DNA from: Himantopus leucocephalus
Taxonomy: Eukaryota; Chordata; Aves; Charadriiformes; Recurvirostridae
Reading direction: 5' to 3'
Length of the DNA stretch: 64,000 nt
Assembly: GCA_003993805.1 (NCBI GenBank)
Contig: RSEF01000018.1
Span: 3,729,381-3,793,380 of the forward strand
A model generated the notes under the pieces. The model was given only the letters and a program-made list of their open reading frames with translations, was not told the origin of the DNA and searched no databases. Of this stretch, positions 13,715 to 26,360 are shown piece by piece (the first letter of the stretch is position 1; the number at the start of each line of letters is the position of its first letter). The position numbers and the translations under genes are program-made.

Positions 13715-13841
13715 TGTCTGTGTGAAGTGGGTGATGCCTGAATCAGCCAGGACAGTAGTTACAGTCAGAGCTGCCGTGACAAATCCTGTCTGGTCCTGTG
13801 TCAGTGGATGTGTCAATCATTGAGGCATGTTCTTTCACTGA

Positions 13842-13856
13842 TTTTTTTTTTTTTTT
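13842..13856. repeat. Poly-T run
   Basis: 15 consecutive T. Confidence 0.9.
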
Positions 13857-14125
13857 GTATATTTACTCTTACTATGTTATTTGATCCTCTTCCTAGACAG
13901 CTTTAAACTAGTAATGGCAGCTACTCGACATGTAATTAAACCTAATGACAGTTAAAATTATGCATGCTTGAATGATTTGGTCTTTGAAACTAAATTTATG
14001 ATATTTGCACTTTCTCTCGTGGCAAAAACATGAGCTCTCCTCGCAGACAGATGGCTTTCCAGGTGACAAACATTTGGGAAGACTGGATTGAGCAGCAAGC
14101 CTTCAGTTTGCCTATAAAACTCTGA

Positions 14126-14180
14126 TTTTTTTTTTTTTTTTTTTTTTCCATTCTTGCNNGATTTTTTTTTTTTTTTTTTT
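14126..14180. repeat. Two poly-T runs with two undetermined bases
   Basis: A 22-T run (14126-14147) and a 19-T run (14162-14180) are separated by a short spacer containing NN at 14158-14159. This is probably one homopolymer tract that was mis-resolved. Confidence 0.85.
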
Positions 14181-16346
14181 GACCGTTGGACTTCTTGATC
14201 TCAAACTACGTTGATGGGGTGTTTGTTCCTGGGAAAGCAGAATAAAACTGAGCTAAACTTTCTCTTAAAACGTTTACTGCGCCAACGGCATTTGACCAGC
14301 TGCTGCAGATTGCCCTCAAAGCTGCCTGGGGAGGGTTGCGTGAGTCGCACCCACACATTGGATTTATGTGCTTTGTCCTGTAGCATTCAGACCTGTAGCA
14401 TTTTTGGTTGAGAGCTGCTGGAAGTGGACACTAAGTGAAGCGAAGTAGCTTTGGTCATAGCACGTCTGATGTTGTACTTAAGTAACACGAGAGCTGATAA
14501 ATTGAGGAAAATCTCTCAATTTTAAACCAGACATGGCTGGACTGGTTTGAACCAGTTTTGCTTTTGATGCCTGTCTGCACAACTGGCATGTTTGCTTTTT
14601 GCATCGCTGCTGAGTGACTTATCATAGCTCCGAGGTCTCTTTCCCGAGTAATAAAAGTTAGTGAAAGGTCCATCACTGTAAAACATACATTATTTTTGCT
14701 CATATGTGTTTCTTTGTTAATATCCGCTGCTGCTTGGCTCTCACTCAACAACGTGAGGTTTTTTGTGCAATGTTTGCAGTTAGCTTTCAGTTATACTACA
14801 CCGAAAAAATGGGAACGAGCAACAAATTGCCTGCTTTTGCTCTGCCTCTCCTTTTCCAGCCCACTTTCGAATATGCCTCTCTATTCTTGCAGCATGATTT
14901 GTTCTCTGCTGTTACACTGCCTCCTCGATTATCTTGATTCCGCCACATTTCTGGTGTGCCTAAATCAGTATCCGTAACTGCAAATGAGGTGTACCAGGGC
15001 ATAAGCAGGACTTACAGTTGAGATACTGAATTTGGAGGTGCAAAAGGGATCAGAATCATTTAGAACTGACACTTTTTTTCCAGGATATAAGAGCTCATGC
15101 AATAAATAGCTGGCATGGATGCCCCCGCAGAGCTGGCCTGGCTCCAGCTGTGCATAAGGCGATATTCAGTGTGCCTGGGCGTCACTTTAAGGCAAAGGTG
15201 GCCGGGTACGAGAGAGGGTCTGCTACTTCTCTTCCAAAGGATCCTCCAGACTTGCACCGGAGACAGATGGAGTTAGATCTGGAAAAGTAGTAAAAGCGGA
15301 GGGAGGGTCTCAGGATTCGATCAAGCATTGGGCGGTGGGGGGGTGGAAAAAGGCTATTCTGAGTGCGTGCTGCTGTAGCAGCTCCTCTGGGTGCTGGGGG
15401 GAGGCTCAGGAATGGCGATTTCAGCCTGGTGTGGCCGTCGCAGCAGATACAAGTGGGACAGCACCGGAAAGAGGAATGTTTTTTTCTGAGCAGCTCTGCC
15501 AAGGTGCAGATTTGCTCTCCAAGATCTGTTCAGCCTTTGGCCTCTCCTTTTGATGCCCTCAAGCAAACACTGAAATGAGAGGTTTCCTAGCAAGCACCCC
15601 AGAGAAATGAAAGGAGATCACTTGCTGATCTGGAAATCCCCCCCCTCACAACCCGGCCACGTACTGAACTGGTGACCTACAGCTAAAGAGCTCCTTACAT
15701 CCCCGCTCCTCACCCCGCCGCTCCTTGCCCATCTTGCAGCTCTAAGTGAAACAGCACTGTCCGTGTCGATGTATTGCCCGGATCCTCTTCTGGGAGCACG
15801 TGCCAAGGTTTTTCTGTCTGGTTAGAGGTACGCTGAAGAATCGCTGCCCTGGTTGTCTGCCAAGGAGTGAGGTGGGACACCCGAACGAGTTAAAAGGGTG
15901 GCCCAGAGCAGCCTCATCTCCTGCCTTTGCAGTCACCAGGTTGCAGGAACAAGGAGGGGGCTCAGACCAGAGATGGGTGGGCGATCAGCTGAAATCGGGC
16001 TCCGTCAGCGGGTGAGGAGGAAGGTTTGTGTATGATTGCTGCGACTCTGGGAGTGGGAATTGGGCAGAGAGTGGGCGCTGCAGCACTCTCCACCGTGGGT
16101 GCCCACCCGATGTGGGCAGGTTTCGGACAGAGGGATGCACAGTGTGGTGAGCAGCTGCTCTCTGCTTTGCTACTTGAGCTGCGGGACTTTTTGTAAGAGT
16201 CCTGAGGACTGAACAAAATGTACAGAGGATTTGTGAAATTAAGTGTGAGCAAACAGATGAATAAAACTTCATCTTGAAGTGAGAAATTGTGTTGTTTTGC
16301 CTCCTAAAGGCTGAAACGAGACAATTCAGTATTTGGAAAAAGAAGG

Positions 16347-16362
16347 AAAAAAAAAAAAAAAA
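16347..16362. repeat. Poly-A run
   Basis: 16 consecutive A in a purine-rich context. No retroposed transcript was recognised immediately upstream. Confidence 0.9.
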
Positions 16363-19300
16363 GAATTTCCAGGAGGATTCTTAAATTTCTGGGTGGATTT
16401 GCAGATAGTTTGGCTAAACACAAACGTCATCCTTTTCTGGCAAAGACACTATCCAGCTGCAAGCATTGCCTGGCCCCAGCTGTAGTTCGCTGCCTGTTTC
16501 AGCCACCAGAGTGGGTACCCGGCCTTTCCTTGCTGGTAGGAGCACCGCAGCCGCCGGCATCCCTGGCCTGGCCCTTTTTGGACACCTTGCTATGGTGTAG
16601 TTATAGCTATACTTTCTTTGAATCTTGATGTATTGCTAAATCCTCCCTGGCTTAATTTACCAAAAAATTAGAGTTTTGACTTCTGCTACCTGGAGCGCAG
16701 CTGGTGAAATCCAGTGTGTGGGGCACCGGGGATTTAAGACTTCAGGACGATGAAAGAGCTCCTGGTCTCAGCCCGCAGGGAAGAAGGGGCTGGCAAATAG
16801 AGTGCCGGTGTAGGGGCATGGTCTGAGGTATGCAAGCACACGGCCACGTGTACACGCACATCACGTTCACATTGATTTGAAATTTTGTTTATGCAAAGAT
16901 CAGCTCTTGGATCTTTGACTGGTGATAGGTTTCTGCAAGGAGGAATAAATAGGGTGCAAGTATTATTTTATAGCTATTGTTAACCAAGCAGTTAATCTAT
17001 GTCTTGGAGGAGGCAGTTCCTTCAGACCTCACTGCCTGCTCTGGCTCCCCCATTTATATTCAGCAGGCTCTCGGGGTTGAGTTGCTGTTTGGTTTCAGGA
17101 AGAGGACAGCTGTCGAAGGTTTGGGATCTGAGTGTGGCTAATGCCCCGTAAATTTAGTTGGGGATGCAGAGCTTGGACACATGCTGCTTGTGAACTGCTC
17201 AGAGCCTTGCTTCTACCTGTAGACTTTGAATAATATTCCCTTATTGTTGCCTGTGCTGAGTGGCGATGGACGTGAGTGTTTGAAGGAGCAAAAAAAAACC
17301 CCAGCCTGGGGTGGAAATCAAAAGGCTTGAATGAAACATCTCATGATTCAAAGATGACCCAGTATTGATGGTAACGTCACCTGCAGTCGTTCCCTGACTT
17401 GTGGGTGTTGTCTTTTCTCTTGGCTTTGTTGTGCTGGTTTGACAAACACACTTGCAAGCCCCTGCTGAGAGCACAGCACAGGCGTCAAAGGAGAAATGAG
17501 ACTGATGCAGCCCAGGGCTGAGGCTGCGTGTCCTCCCGGGGAGGCAGGGAACCCCTATGGCCTCGAGCCCAGCTCAGCTCCCAGGGCACGGCAGGACCTC
17601 CGGCATGGCCTCGCTGCTCATGCTGCTTTCGGGGTGCTTGTTGCACCTACAGAGCCACGCAGGCTTTTTGCAAATATTTTCTGAGATGCGTTGGTGGTGG
17701 TGGGCTTGGAGAAGTTAATCAGAGCAGTACCGCTGGGGACAAAGGGGTTCGACTGATTAACTCTGGAGACAGGTCTTCTCCCGTGTCTTTTGGTAACTCT
17801 TCTGTACTGTCCTTATTGGTGTGTAAAGCCTGGATGAGTTGAGATTTGCAAACCGCCCTCTCATTTTGGCTATCTGATTTTAGAGAAGATGGACTGTGCT
17901 TTCTAAAGGCTCAACCCGTAGTAGCTCTCCTTCACAACCACGGGGACTGCTCGTGCTGAGCTTGTCTGGCTATTTCTGAGCAAGGAGAAGTTAAAATTGC
18001 AATTTCCAAATAAAGGAGGCCAAATTTTACATTCTGACCCATGATAAACACCGGACAATATAACTGGAAAACGGGTTCATGAATATAGCAAGCCTTTTCA
18101 CCTCCCGTCCGTGGGCTCCCTCCTCCTTACAGTGGGGTCAATGCTGCTTTGCTCTCTCTAGTGGGCTTTGACTAGTGTGTCTCCAGCCTGAGGAGGGTCT
18201 GGAAACTAACAAGGACTGTCCGTGTAGGCAATAGCCAAATATAATGGTATTTCTGCCCTCTGAAATCAGGAAGGGGCTAATCCTGAAGCAGGACTTGCCG
18301 GTCAGTGTCCTGCACAGGGTGCAGGTAAGGCGCCCTCAGCCCCAGAACCGCTGCGGATGGTGTGCGTGGAGGTGGTTGGGCGCACAGGGTGAGGGCCTTC
18401 CCGTTTCTGCAACAGTTCAATGTTAAAACTGCATGCACGAGGGTCCTCTTTCATGATATGTGCAATCTTCCCCGTACATAACAAACCCATGCATGAAAAA
18501 GGCAATTTCTTTTCCGAGTGTATCGGTCAGGGAGGCTGGAAGCAGAGCTGTCACTGTCCCTGTGAGCAATGACCATTTAAAGGCCTTGAAGGGAAATAGG
18601 TGGTTAAAACCTAAATTCAGTTTCTGTATAAGCAAATGGAGTTCAGTCCCAAATGGCATAAGACACTGCAGTCTTGAATTTACTCGTAAGCATTAATTTG
18701 TTTCTAATTCTGTAACTTGGTTAGAGTTGTGTTGGCATTGCATCGTTGTATCCTTGCTAATGAGGTAACGGGGCTAATGCAAGCAGAGGACTCCTGTCCG
18801 GATGTTGGCAGCATCCCAGAGGCGGTACTTTTAGAGTCATTGGAGAAGCGCCAGACATCACGGAGGATATATTTATACTAATGATGCTTTATCATCGGTG
18901 AAAGCCAGGACAGGCAAAGGGTTCTTGGTGTATGCAGGACTATATTCACTTTTTGTAGCAGTAAAGCAAAATCATCTCCTGTGAACTGAACAAGTGATCT
19001 CACTAATAGGGCACTTTTGCTTTTATAATTGAGAATATTAAGGGACTTCAGATAGCACAGCTTTGCCCATTGGAGACCATGTCTCCCTACCCCCTCTCCT
19101 CTCCCTCTGTCCTTTCCTCTTAGACTCGGTAATGTAGGTCTGGTCCCTCAGGCTGGATGTTGCAGTTTGTTGATGATGAGAATAAGAACATCAGAGGTCC
19201 CTGATTCCTCCCTGGAGGAGGGCAGAGGGCAGATACAGTTGTCCAGGTCAGATGATGCTCCCCGACATGGGTGCTCATGTGTTTGGGGTGAGCGCGTTAG

Positions 19301-19551
19301 GGGATGCTGAGTGTTCCCTGGCTGTGGCACTGTCACGGGAAGCCTGTCTGGTTAACACAAACTGTGGTGTAACTCCACTACAGACACCTGTGTGAATGGA
19401 GAATCAAGCCCAGTGCATACATGTGAGTGTAGGATAAATGTGAATACGAACAAAACCAGGACAAGCACCCCTGGATATGCGTCATACAAGTTGTCCAGTC
19501 CTACCCCAAATTCAAACTGAATTGCATGTCACGATCATCAGCAGCTTTGTC

Positions 19552-19557
19552 TTTATT
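19552..19557 (-). terminator. UTS2R: Candidate poly(A) signal AATAAA of the receptor gene
   Basis: The plus-strand hexamer TTTATT reads AATAAA on the minus strand, about 415 nt past the receptor stop codon. It is followed on that strand by a G/T-containing stretch (to about 19500). I saw no other canonical hexamer between it and the stop, so a 3' UTR of roughly 430 nt is predicted. Confidence 0.5.
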
Positions 19558-19969
19558 TCATTGTTTTCAGTCCTCATACAACTACAATTTTAGCATTACT
19601 GCTAAAGAAAAGAAAGAGCAAACTACCGCCATTCACGGGAATAACATAATTTTAAACTCTGTGAGACAGCTGGTACTATTAAAAAACATGGCCCTATTAT
19701 AGGCTGTCATTATTGATGGCTACTTGAGGAGGCATACACTATAAAATAGAAAGATAAAAAGCAAAAGGCTATTTAGATAGATGTTCAGCTGAACGTTGCT
19801 AGCATCAAATCAGTGGCACTGAAGAAAATGAGAACAGGCATATGGCACAGCCTCTGGACTAAATGTGTGCATATTATGGATCTGCTAAGGCTTTGCCTTT
19901 ACAATGGACACTTTAAATCAAAGCAACATTGAAGTCAATATTGATTGTTCTTGGAGATATATTTTACCT

Positions 19970-21118
19970 TCAGGCACTGCTGTTTCCCAAAGGAGCGTGA
20001 GCAAGAACATATGTCTCTGTGCAGTGCTGACTGCTCGTGGACAGGGATCTCCCTGAAATCCTCTGAAACCGATTCCTCCTTTGGAAGTACCCACTGCTGC
20101 TGCTAAGGGACCGCTGTCTGTTCTTCAGGTACTCCCGGTAGTTTTTGGTGAGCAGGGTGTAGAGGAAAGGGTTGATACAGCTGTTGCTATAGGTCAGACA
20201 GGTTGTCAGGTAATTAATGTTCTTCATCACCTTGGGAGATAAAGGGAAGGATTCGTAATACTGGAAGAGGAGCTGCCATATCCAGAAAGGCAAGAAGCAA
20301 GCCCAGAACACCAGCACTATCGTGAAAATTAAATAGAGCACCTTTTGATTCGGCAGCCGCTTGGTCTGCTTGAAGGATGCTGTTTGCGACACCCAGTAAA
20401 TCTTGGCTAATCGGATGTAAAGGTAGCCAATGATTACCCCTGGGCCCACGATGCTGGTACCAAAAAGGATGGTGAGATAGACTTTGTAGGACAGCTTGCT
20501 CCAGGTGGGTAGGCAGATGCTTTTGTTGTCCCTTTGCACCAGCTGGATCATGATGAGCATTGGGAGAGTGAGCAGCAGCGATACCAGCCAGATGACAACA
20601 GCAATGGCCTTTCGGTAACTCTTGGACCTCTTCACTGTGTCCAGGGGCTTCAGCACAGCAAAGTAGCGCTCTGTGCTCATGACTGTGAGGGTGAAGATGC
20701 TGGCGTGCATAGTGAGGAAGTCCAGACTGAACAGGATGCGACAGCCAACGTCCCCAAAGTACCATTTCTGAATGAAGTATGTCCCAACGATGAAGGGGAT
20801 GGTGAGAAGGTAGAGCAGGTCTGCCAGGGCAAGGTTGATGATGTAAATGTACATGGAGGCAGATGATCGCAAGTAATGGCACATCACCAGCAAGGTGTAG
20901 ACGTTGCCTGTCACCCCAATCACGCACATGAGGGAGAGGATCGTCCCGATGGTGCAGATGGCGATCATGTCCTCCATGGAACCGGCGGCTGGCGTGCCGT
21001 CCCCGGTGGCATTGGCGGAGCCGTTGGGTCTGATTCTGAACAGGCTGCCCTCGCTTGTGTCTGTCACCGTGTAGGGGGTTGCAGAAAAGTGGCTTTCCAT
21101 CTCGTCGGTTAGGGACAT
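19970..21118 (-). CDS. UTS2R: Urotensin-II receptor-type GPCR, complete single-exon CDS
   Basis: This 382-residue class A (rhodopsin-like) receptor is encoded in one uninterrupted exon, as in mammalian UTS2R (389 aa in human). What is seen: an extracellular N-terminus with two N-glycosylation sequons (N32, N36); seven hydrophobic segments at about 52-78, 88-112, 124-147, 168-192, 213-237, 257-283 and 297-321; N72 in TM1; LALAD with D100 in TM2; the conserved disulfide pair C126/C202; D133 in TM3, at the place of the aspartate thought to contact the cyclic urotensin core; E150-R151-Y152 in place of [12 protein letters not shown] in TM6, where Phe replaces the usual toggle Trp; and NPFLY at 316-320. 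The C-terminal tail is Ser/Arg-rich. The family couples mainly to Gq and calcium for urotensin II and URP at the plasma membrane. The ATG at 21118 has A at -3; Met7 also has a good context. Family assignment is firm. Subtype (UTS2R itself or a non-mammalian UTR paralogue) is undecided. Somatostatin and opioid receptors are the nearest alternatives and fit less well. Confidence 0.93.
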   Translation of the reverse strand: MSLTDEMESHFSATPYTVTDTSEGSLFRIRPNGSANATGDGTPAAGSMEDMIAICTIGTILSLMCVIGVTGNVYTLLVMCHYLRSSASMYIYIINLALADLLYLLTIPFIVGTYFIQKWYFGDVGCRILFSLDFLTMHASIFTLTVMSTERYFAVLKPLDTVKRSKSYRKAIAVVIWLVSLLLTLPMLIMIQLVQRDNKSICLPTWSKLSYKVYLTILFGTSIVGPGVIIGYLYIRLAKIYWVSQTASFKQTKRLPNQKVLYLIFTIVLVFWACFLPFWIWQLLFQYYESFPLSPKVMKNINYLTTCLTYSNSCINPFLYTLLTKNYREYLKNRQRSLSSSSGYFQRRNRFQRISGRSLSTSSQHCTETYVLAHAPLGNSSA

Positions 21119-21262
21119 CCTTCTGACTTTTTAATGCCAGAGGCTCTGTTCATGCCACAGGGGTCTGAAGATCTGTTCTTTCTGCTCTGAGAAATGTGAC
21201 TGCTGGGAGATGGTGAACCATTTCTTAGCGGGGCCTCATCCAAGGAAGATCTGCATTCTCCG
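21119..21262 (-). other. UTS2R: Putative 5' UTR part of the receptor exon, with upstream 3' splice site
   Basis: Reading the minus strand toward the receptor ATG, a pyrimidine-rich tract ending TTTCCTCTAG lies just before position 21262, a good match to a vertebrate splice acceptor. If used, the coding exon begins at 21262, the 5' UTR in this exon is about 144 nt, and a non-coding first exon and promoter lie further upstream (higher coordinates). No promoter was recognised there. This is inferred from the motif alone. Confidence 0.4.
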
Positions 21263-22937
21263 CTAGAGGAAAGACATCAGAAACCAACATATTAGAAATC
21301 TGCCAGAGCAACACAAATTATCATTTAGGAGTTACCTGTCCCTGAGTACGTATCTGCACTGTCTGCATGTACCAAAAGTCTTTTGCACTGAGGCCACTCA
21401 TGTAAGATTCATGCTATCATTACAAAAGCACAGCTTTGAGGAATGACATGTCTTAGTGTGTCCATGGAAGAGACCAAAGAGTTCATATGGATCACTGGAA
21501 CCGCTTCCTGCAATCCTTAGAGTTAGTTTGGGGTTTGGGAAAAAAGCGTCCTTCTTAAATTCATAACAGCAACTTGCAGATCTATCAGCATGATTGCTTA
21601 AACTTCTATTTTGTGTAAGTGGTACACTCAAAGTCCTGTCCAGCATTTCTGCAGTGTTTTCACAGAGCAGCTTCCCTTGAACGAGAAGCTCCAGCTATGT
21701 CCTGACCTGCAGTATCAAATTGTAGAGTGATGGAGAAAAAACGCATTTTCTGTCTATAGAGCATGTTGGTAGGCTGCACTGTGGGTTTTATATGTCTGTA
21801 AAATCATTTTTTTTTCGTGCTCTCTGACAAATGCAATCCTACAGATTTTCATGTGTCCGTGCATAGATATATTTCAGACAGACCTGTCTGTGAACCTGTC
21901 CAAACAGCCTCACGCAGCGAGGTGTGAGGTCGCTCTGCAGCGTGTTAGGCAGGTAGTCACGCTTTGTACATGGGAGCTTCTGCTTAGCTCAGGCTCAGCA
22001 CTATACAAGTCCTGACTGCGTTGCTTTGAATTTATGCTAGCTCTGGGTGTAGGCAAAGGGAGATCAAACCGACCTGAGAAAAACACTGAACAAGTAGATA
22101 AAACGCCCACATTTTAAGGCATACCAAAAACCTGTGCCAACCTAAAGGTTGCTGCACACAGAAGTGTGTTTGCGCTATGTATTTTATGGAGCTCAGATTG
22201 TCTCTTTGTTTGGAAAATGCTGTGAGAGGGGCTGCTGAACCACCTTGTCTTGCAGGGCTCAGCAGGCAGAGACTTCCCTCTGCCTCATTCCACTGGGCAG
22301 GTTGGGTTTGTTTTACCCTGGGAATTTGCTAAGCTTTGCAGCTTTTCCCAGTGCATTCGGCGTCCCTTTGCCTCCACACCAGCTCTTGACTCCTTTGCCC
22401 TTTTCCACCCACTTGCTCCTTGGCAGCAGGATTACAGCACCAGGCCCTCCTCTGACTGCCCTTGTGCCAAAGACCCCGACAGTGACCTCTGTAGCACTAG
22501 AGGATGGACAGTGTTCATCCTCTTCATGACTCGTCCTCATCTTCTTTTCTTCCCATTACCACCTGCTGTGGGTGATGGGTGCTATGGAGGTGTCATACAA
22601 AAACTCTGCACAAAGAGAGCAATCCATTACAGAGGGAGAATTCTCCTCACTTAACAATTGGGATAGGGGTGCAAAAAAAAAGATAAAATGCACAGAGCCC
22701 ATTTCCTGCCCAAGTCCCTTGGGTACAGACATCCGAGGGGGAGAGGTGGAGTGTGGTCCTGCGGTGGTCAGTGCTCCTTTAGGACGTCATTCCTCTGGGT
22801 GGGTCTGCAGCAGCTTCACCAGCATCGTGGCTTTCTTGGACCTTGCAAACCCAAATCTGCCTCCTTCCTCCCCTGCTGTGCTGTGCGGTCCTCTCCTGCT
22901 CGGCTTTGGGCATGTGTAGCCAGCCTGTCCCTGCACC

Positions 22938-23115
22938 GGCTTGCTCCCTCATCGTCTGCTTTATCGATGTTCATGTACGAGCTGCGCTGGCCACAAAACT
23001 CACACGTGAAGGAGATGTGGATGCTCNGGCTTGCTCCCTCATTGTCTGCTTTATCGATGTTCATGTACGAGCTGCGCTGGCCGCAAAACTCACACGTGAA
23101 GGCGATGTGGATGCT
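22938..23115. repeat. Near-identical direct copies around a single N (assembly join)
   Basis: Copies of about 88 bp (22938-23026 and 23028-about 23115) start GGCTTGCTCCCTCAT and end GATGTGGATGCT, differing at a few bases, with the N at 23027 between them. The duplicated peptide in the open frames here is an artefact of this join. Confidence 0.85.
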
Positions 23116-23621
23116 TGGGGAGCTCTGCCTGCTCCTCTGCCACACGATTGCCGGCACACTTGGTTGGAAACGAATGGCTCTGCATGGGATGCTCCAGCTA
23201 AGCCCGGAGCCGGTCACACACGCAGCTATCGAGCTCAGTTGGATTTGTGATAGCTCATTTTCAGGAGCACGTTTCCACGGCCCAGGTGCCGTGCCTTCTT
23301 GCAGCTGCCTCGCTTTTTGTTCCGAGCACTTGTAGCAGATCTGTGCCGTGCCTGTGCACGTCTGTGCGGTTCCCTGGCGTGACAGCTCCCGCCGGGGAGA
23401 GCTCAGCACACCGCGACTCCCCGCTCCGCTCCTCTTCCGCTGAACCTGCGTTTTGCTTCATTCATAAAATTACTACAGCACTAATTCAATTCGGACACTT
23501 CACCTGCCTCCAGACAGAGCCCACAGCGAGGCAAGCCCTCGCTCCTAAAGGAAAATTAAGTGCACGGAGGAAACTTCACATAATTTTAAAGTTACTGTCA
23601 TTGCTGCACTCGTACATAAAA

Positions 23622-23660
23622 GCACGCACTCACACACATGCACACACACACACACATACA
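23622..23660. repeat. (CA)n microsatellite
   Basis: Imperfect CA repeat, with a core of about ten uninterrupted CA units near 23640-23655. Confidence 0.9.
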
Positions 23661-23856
23661 ATAGAGAGCTTGTTATTCCAAGCAGCCATTCGAGCATCTT
23701 GAGGTCTAAGCAATTTTTCTCAGCCAATCCTGCCTTTCCCTCTACATTATCATCACACAGGAGTACCATGCACATTCCAGTAGCTACAAACACAAATGAA
23801 TTCCTCCTGCTCAAACCTTGCTTTTAAATCCGTCAGGTGAAGTTTCCTACGAGAAA

Positions 23857-23940
23857 AAAAATAAAAATGAATCTGGTAGTAATAAAGCTGAAACTTAAAA
23901 AAGGAATAAAAAAGGGAATAAAAGAAAAAAAAGAGAATCC
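23857..23940. repeat. Purine-rich A/G low-complexity tract
   Basis: Dominated by runs of A with GGAATAAAA-type units, and almost without C. Confidence 0.75.
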
Positions 23941-24164
23941 TCCTTCCTGGGCAGACAGCGAGAGATCCCCGTGCTCCGTCGCATCTGGGAAGGCAGCGGC
24001 AGGAAGGGAGCGTGCTACCTAGCCAAGTATGTTTGAAATCTGTGCGCTCTTAATACTCTCATTCTCCTCCCTTCACTCACGCCTGCTATTTCTGTTACTC
24101 AGTGACGTTAGGCATAGCGTGGTTTTGACTGCAGCCAGCGAAGAGCCTTTTTAAAGAAGCAGCA

Positions 24165-24480
24165 TTTTGATAGCCGGGGCTTGCTTAGCCGGCTCCCCCC
24201 GCCCCCGGCCGTGAGCCAGCCGGGATGCGAGATGTCAAGGCTGTTTTCATCCCAGGACCGGTGATGCGAAAAGCCATCCCGCCGGTCCTTACATGGTACT
24301 GAGGAGCTCAAACGCCTCACGTTTCCTGAGCAAAAGCATTGTGTCAGGGGAGAGAGGTCGGGCCGGGGAGGGTTAAATTCCTGCGGGAGGGTCGGCTGCC
24401 CGGGGAAACGGCGGAGCTCCTCGATTGGGAGATCAATTCCAAAGTGAAGCCAAAGTTTATTTGGGTTGGACGGGGTATTA
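24165..24480. other. GC/CpG-rich patch, no gene recognised
   Basis: GGCTCCCCCCGCCCCCGGCC and several G-tracts (GGGCCGGGGAGGG) in about 300 bp. No convincing start codon plus splice donor pair was found. Confidence 0.4.
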
Positions 24481-26285
24481 ACAGACAAATCTGTGCGGTG
24501 GTATCACGCACCACAGCATCTGAGATATTTCAGGCTGGCAGTAACAAAATGTTATGCGGGCTGTTTGGGGTTCGTCTGGTTGCCTTTCCCCAGCCATGCT
24601 CAAGGAGGGCAAAGACGGAGCGAGATCAACCAGGCCCCTAGAAAAAACACGTGTGCGAGGAAGGGGCTGGCGCTGAGAAATGCCAAAGCTAAATTCAGGA
24701 TTATTTTGTTATCAGCTGAATATCGTGCTGGTTGCTTGCACACGATGGGATTGCTCTTCCTCCCAGTTCCCTGCTTGAGCTCTGTGGTCCTCAGGGAATT
24801 GCTCCTGATTTATGCCAGTGGGAAGTAAGGAGCATCCACCTCTCCCAGGGCGTCTCCTGCTGGACGTGGGTGTGTGGGAGATGCCTGTCCGGCCCGTTGC
24901 TTGCTTTGCCAGTTTGCGTTTGGGCAGCCATGGCAATTAGGTGATGCTTCCCAGCGTGGGGCTCCTGAGAGGTGGCAGTACCTGGCACACCAGCCGGCCC
25001 CGGCTCATCCATCCCACATCGCTGTCACTAACCGAGAGCTGTTTCCTCCTCTAACTCATTCCCTGGATACTTGAATCGTTTCTTCCTTGTTCTCAACTTT
25101 TACACCCTGCTATCCGGGTGCTTTCAGATGCATGTTGTGTCTGAGGTCTCGTCCCCCTGCAGTGCGAAGCCAGTTCCGCTTGAGCTGCGCAGCGTGGCTG
25201 TGGTGGCACCTGGAAAGCTTTGTGAGCACCGGCTGTGGCTGTCCCTGCATCGGGGCAGCGGTTGTGCAAAGCAGGGTCCCTCTGAGGTCTGGGCTTTTGA
25301 GTGCGGTGAGGACTCGGGTTAGGAGCGAATCCTCATGCGGAGGCTTGATTTTTGCAATGCAGATAGATTTTACGTTAGCAGCTCTAACTAGGGCTGGCTG
25401 AGCTCTAAAACTTCAGCCCAAACGCCCTCAAACGTACAGGTGCTTTGCTCTAAAGATTTTTTTTTTTTAAAATCTGCATTTTGTGGTTAGCCCCTAGAAA
25501 TCTTTGGAAAAGTGTGGACTGGAAGCTGCTTCTCACGCTGTTTTCCAGGCGAGATGGAGTTGCCCACCGACTGCGTGACTCCAGCCAGCGGCAGTGGTCC
25601 CTTGGCGAGCACTGAAGGTGAAGCCATTGGCAAAACGCTTTATTTGTGGGTGATCCGCTGGGAGCGAGGAGGTAATTCCTGTGGCAATCTCCTCTTCACA
25701 TACAGAGCAGGGACAACCCGCTGTTGTCCTTGAATCCTCTTGCTACTGTCTGCGGGCAACTCAAAGGGCGCGTTGGCACTAGCCCCGTGTGACTGCGGCG
25801 ATGCTGGCCGGGGCGGTGGGTGACTGCTGGGCATGGCTCGGCCACGCCGCTTCCATCTTCCATCCGCATTCGGTAGGTGTGTGCAGGTCTCTCTTCAGGG
25901 ACCTACACTGGAACTGTCCCACTCCTGTCACTCCTTTGTCACCGAGATGACGGTTGGGTTGGTATTGGCCCACGCCAGGGAAAGGAAGGGGGAATGGGAT
26001 GGGTTTCTGCCCAACCCATCAGTTCCCTGGACCTGTTGGCCCCAACCTGGTATTTCCTTTTTTGGTGTTTAAACCTTTTGGAAAACATTATACCAGTGTG
26101 TTTGTTTATCAGAAACTCTCAGGGCCCACGGGGCTGCCATGAGGGGAAGCTGTGCTCCCATACGGTCTGTGTCCTGCTGGAGTCGTTAGAGGAGGTGTCT
26201 GGAGAGGCATTCGAGAGCAGCGTTGACAGTGTCAGGTTCAGAGCGCTGGCTCACAGGGTTGTTTGTGGCTGTAGTTTTGCTGCTT

Positions 26286-26360
26286 CTGTTCCCCTTATTT
26301 TCCTCATCAGTAAAACAGAGATCATTGAGCTCACTTATCTCCCGGTGCTCTGAGTTTCAG
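26286..26360 (+). mobile_element. MIR-like SINE relic
   Basis: TTTTCCTCATCAGTAAAACA followed by an ATC-rich stretch resembles the 3' half of MIR ('tttcctcatctgtaaaatg'). Boundaries are approximate. Confidence 0.4.

Larger units (their letters stand above)
5396..19550. other. Intergenic tract downstream of the receptor, no gene recognised
   Basis: Contains the mis-joined segment near 13440-13714, homopolymer runs, one MIR-like relic (10861-10915) and many short frames with no domain. This is the 3' side of the receptor gene. I saw no exon with convincing coding sequence between splice sites. Confidence 0.55.

Noticed and set aside
16347..16362. Poly-A run as the tail of a processed pseudogene
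   Set aside because: No coding similarity upstream and no target-site duplication seen.
20534..20866. Plus-strand frames opposite the receptor (also 20876-21112)
   Set aside because: Antisense shadows of the conserved receptor codons.
20214..20927. 237-codon minus-strand frame overlapping the receptor
   Set aside because: It is a shifted-frame shadow of the receptor CDS, without domains of its own.
22688..23409. Frames with an internal repeated peptide of about 29 residues
   Set aside because: The repeat is created by the two contig copies around the N at 23027, not by a protein repeat.
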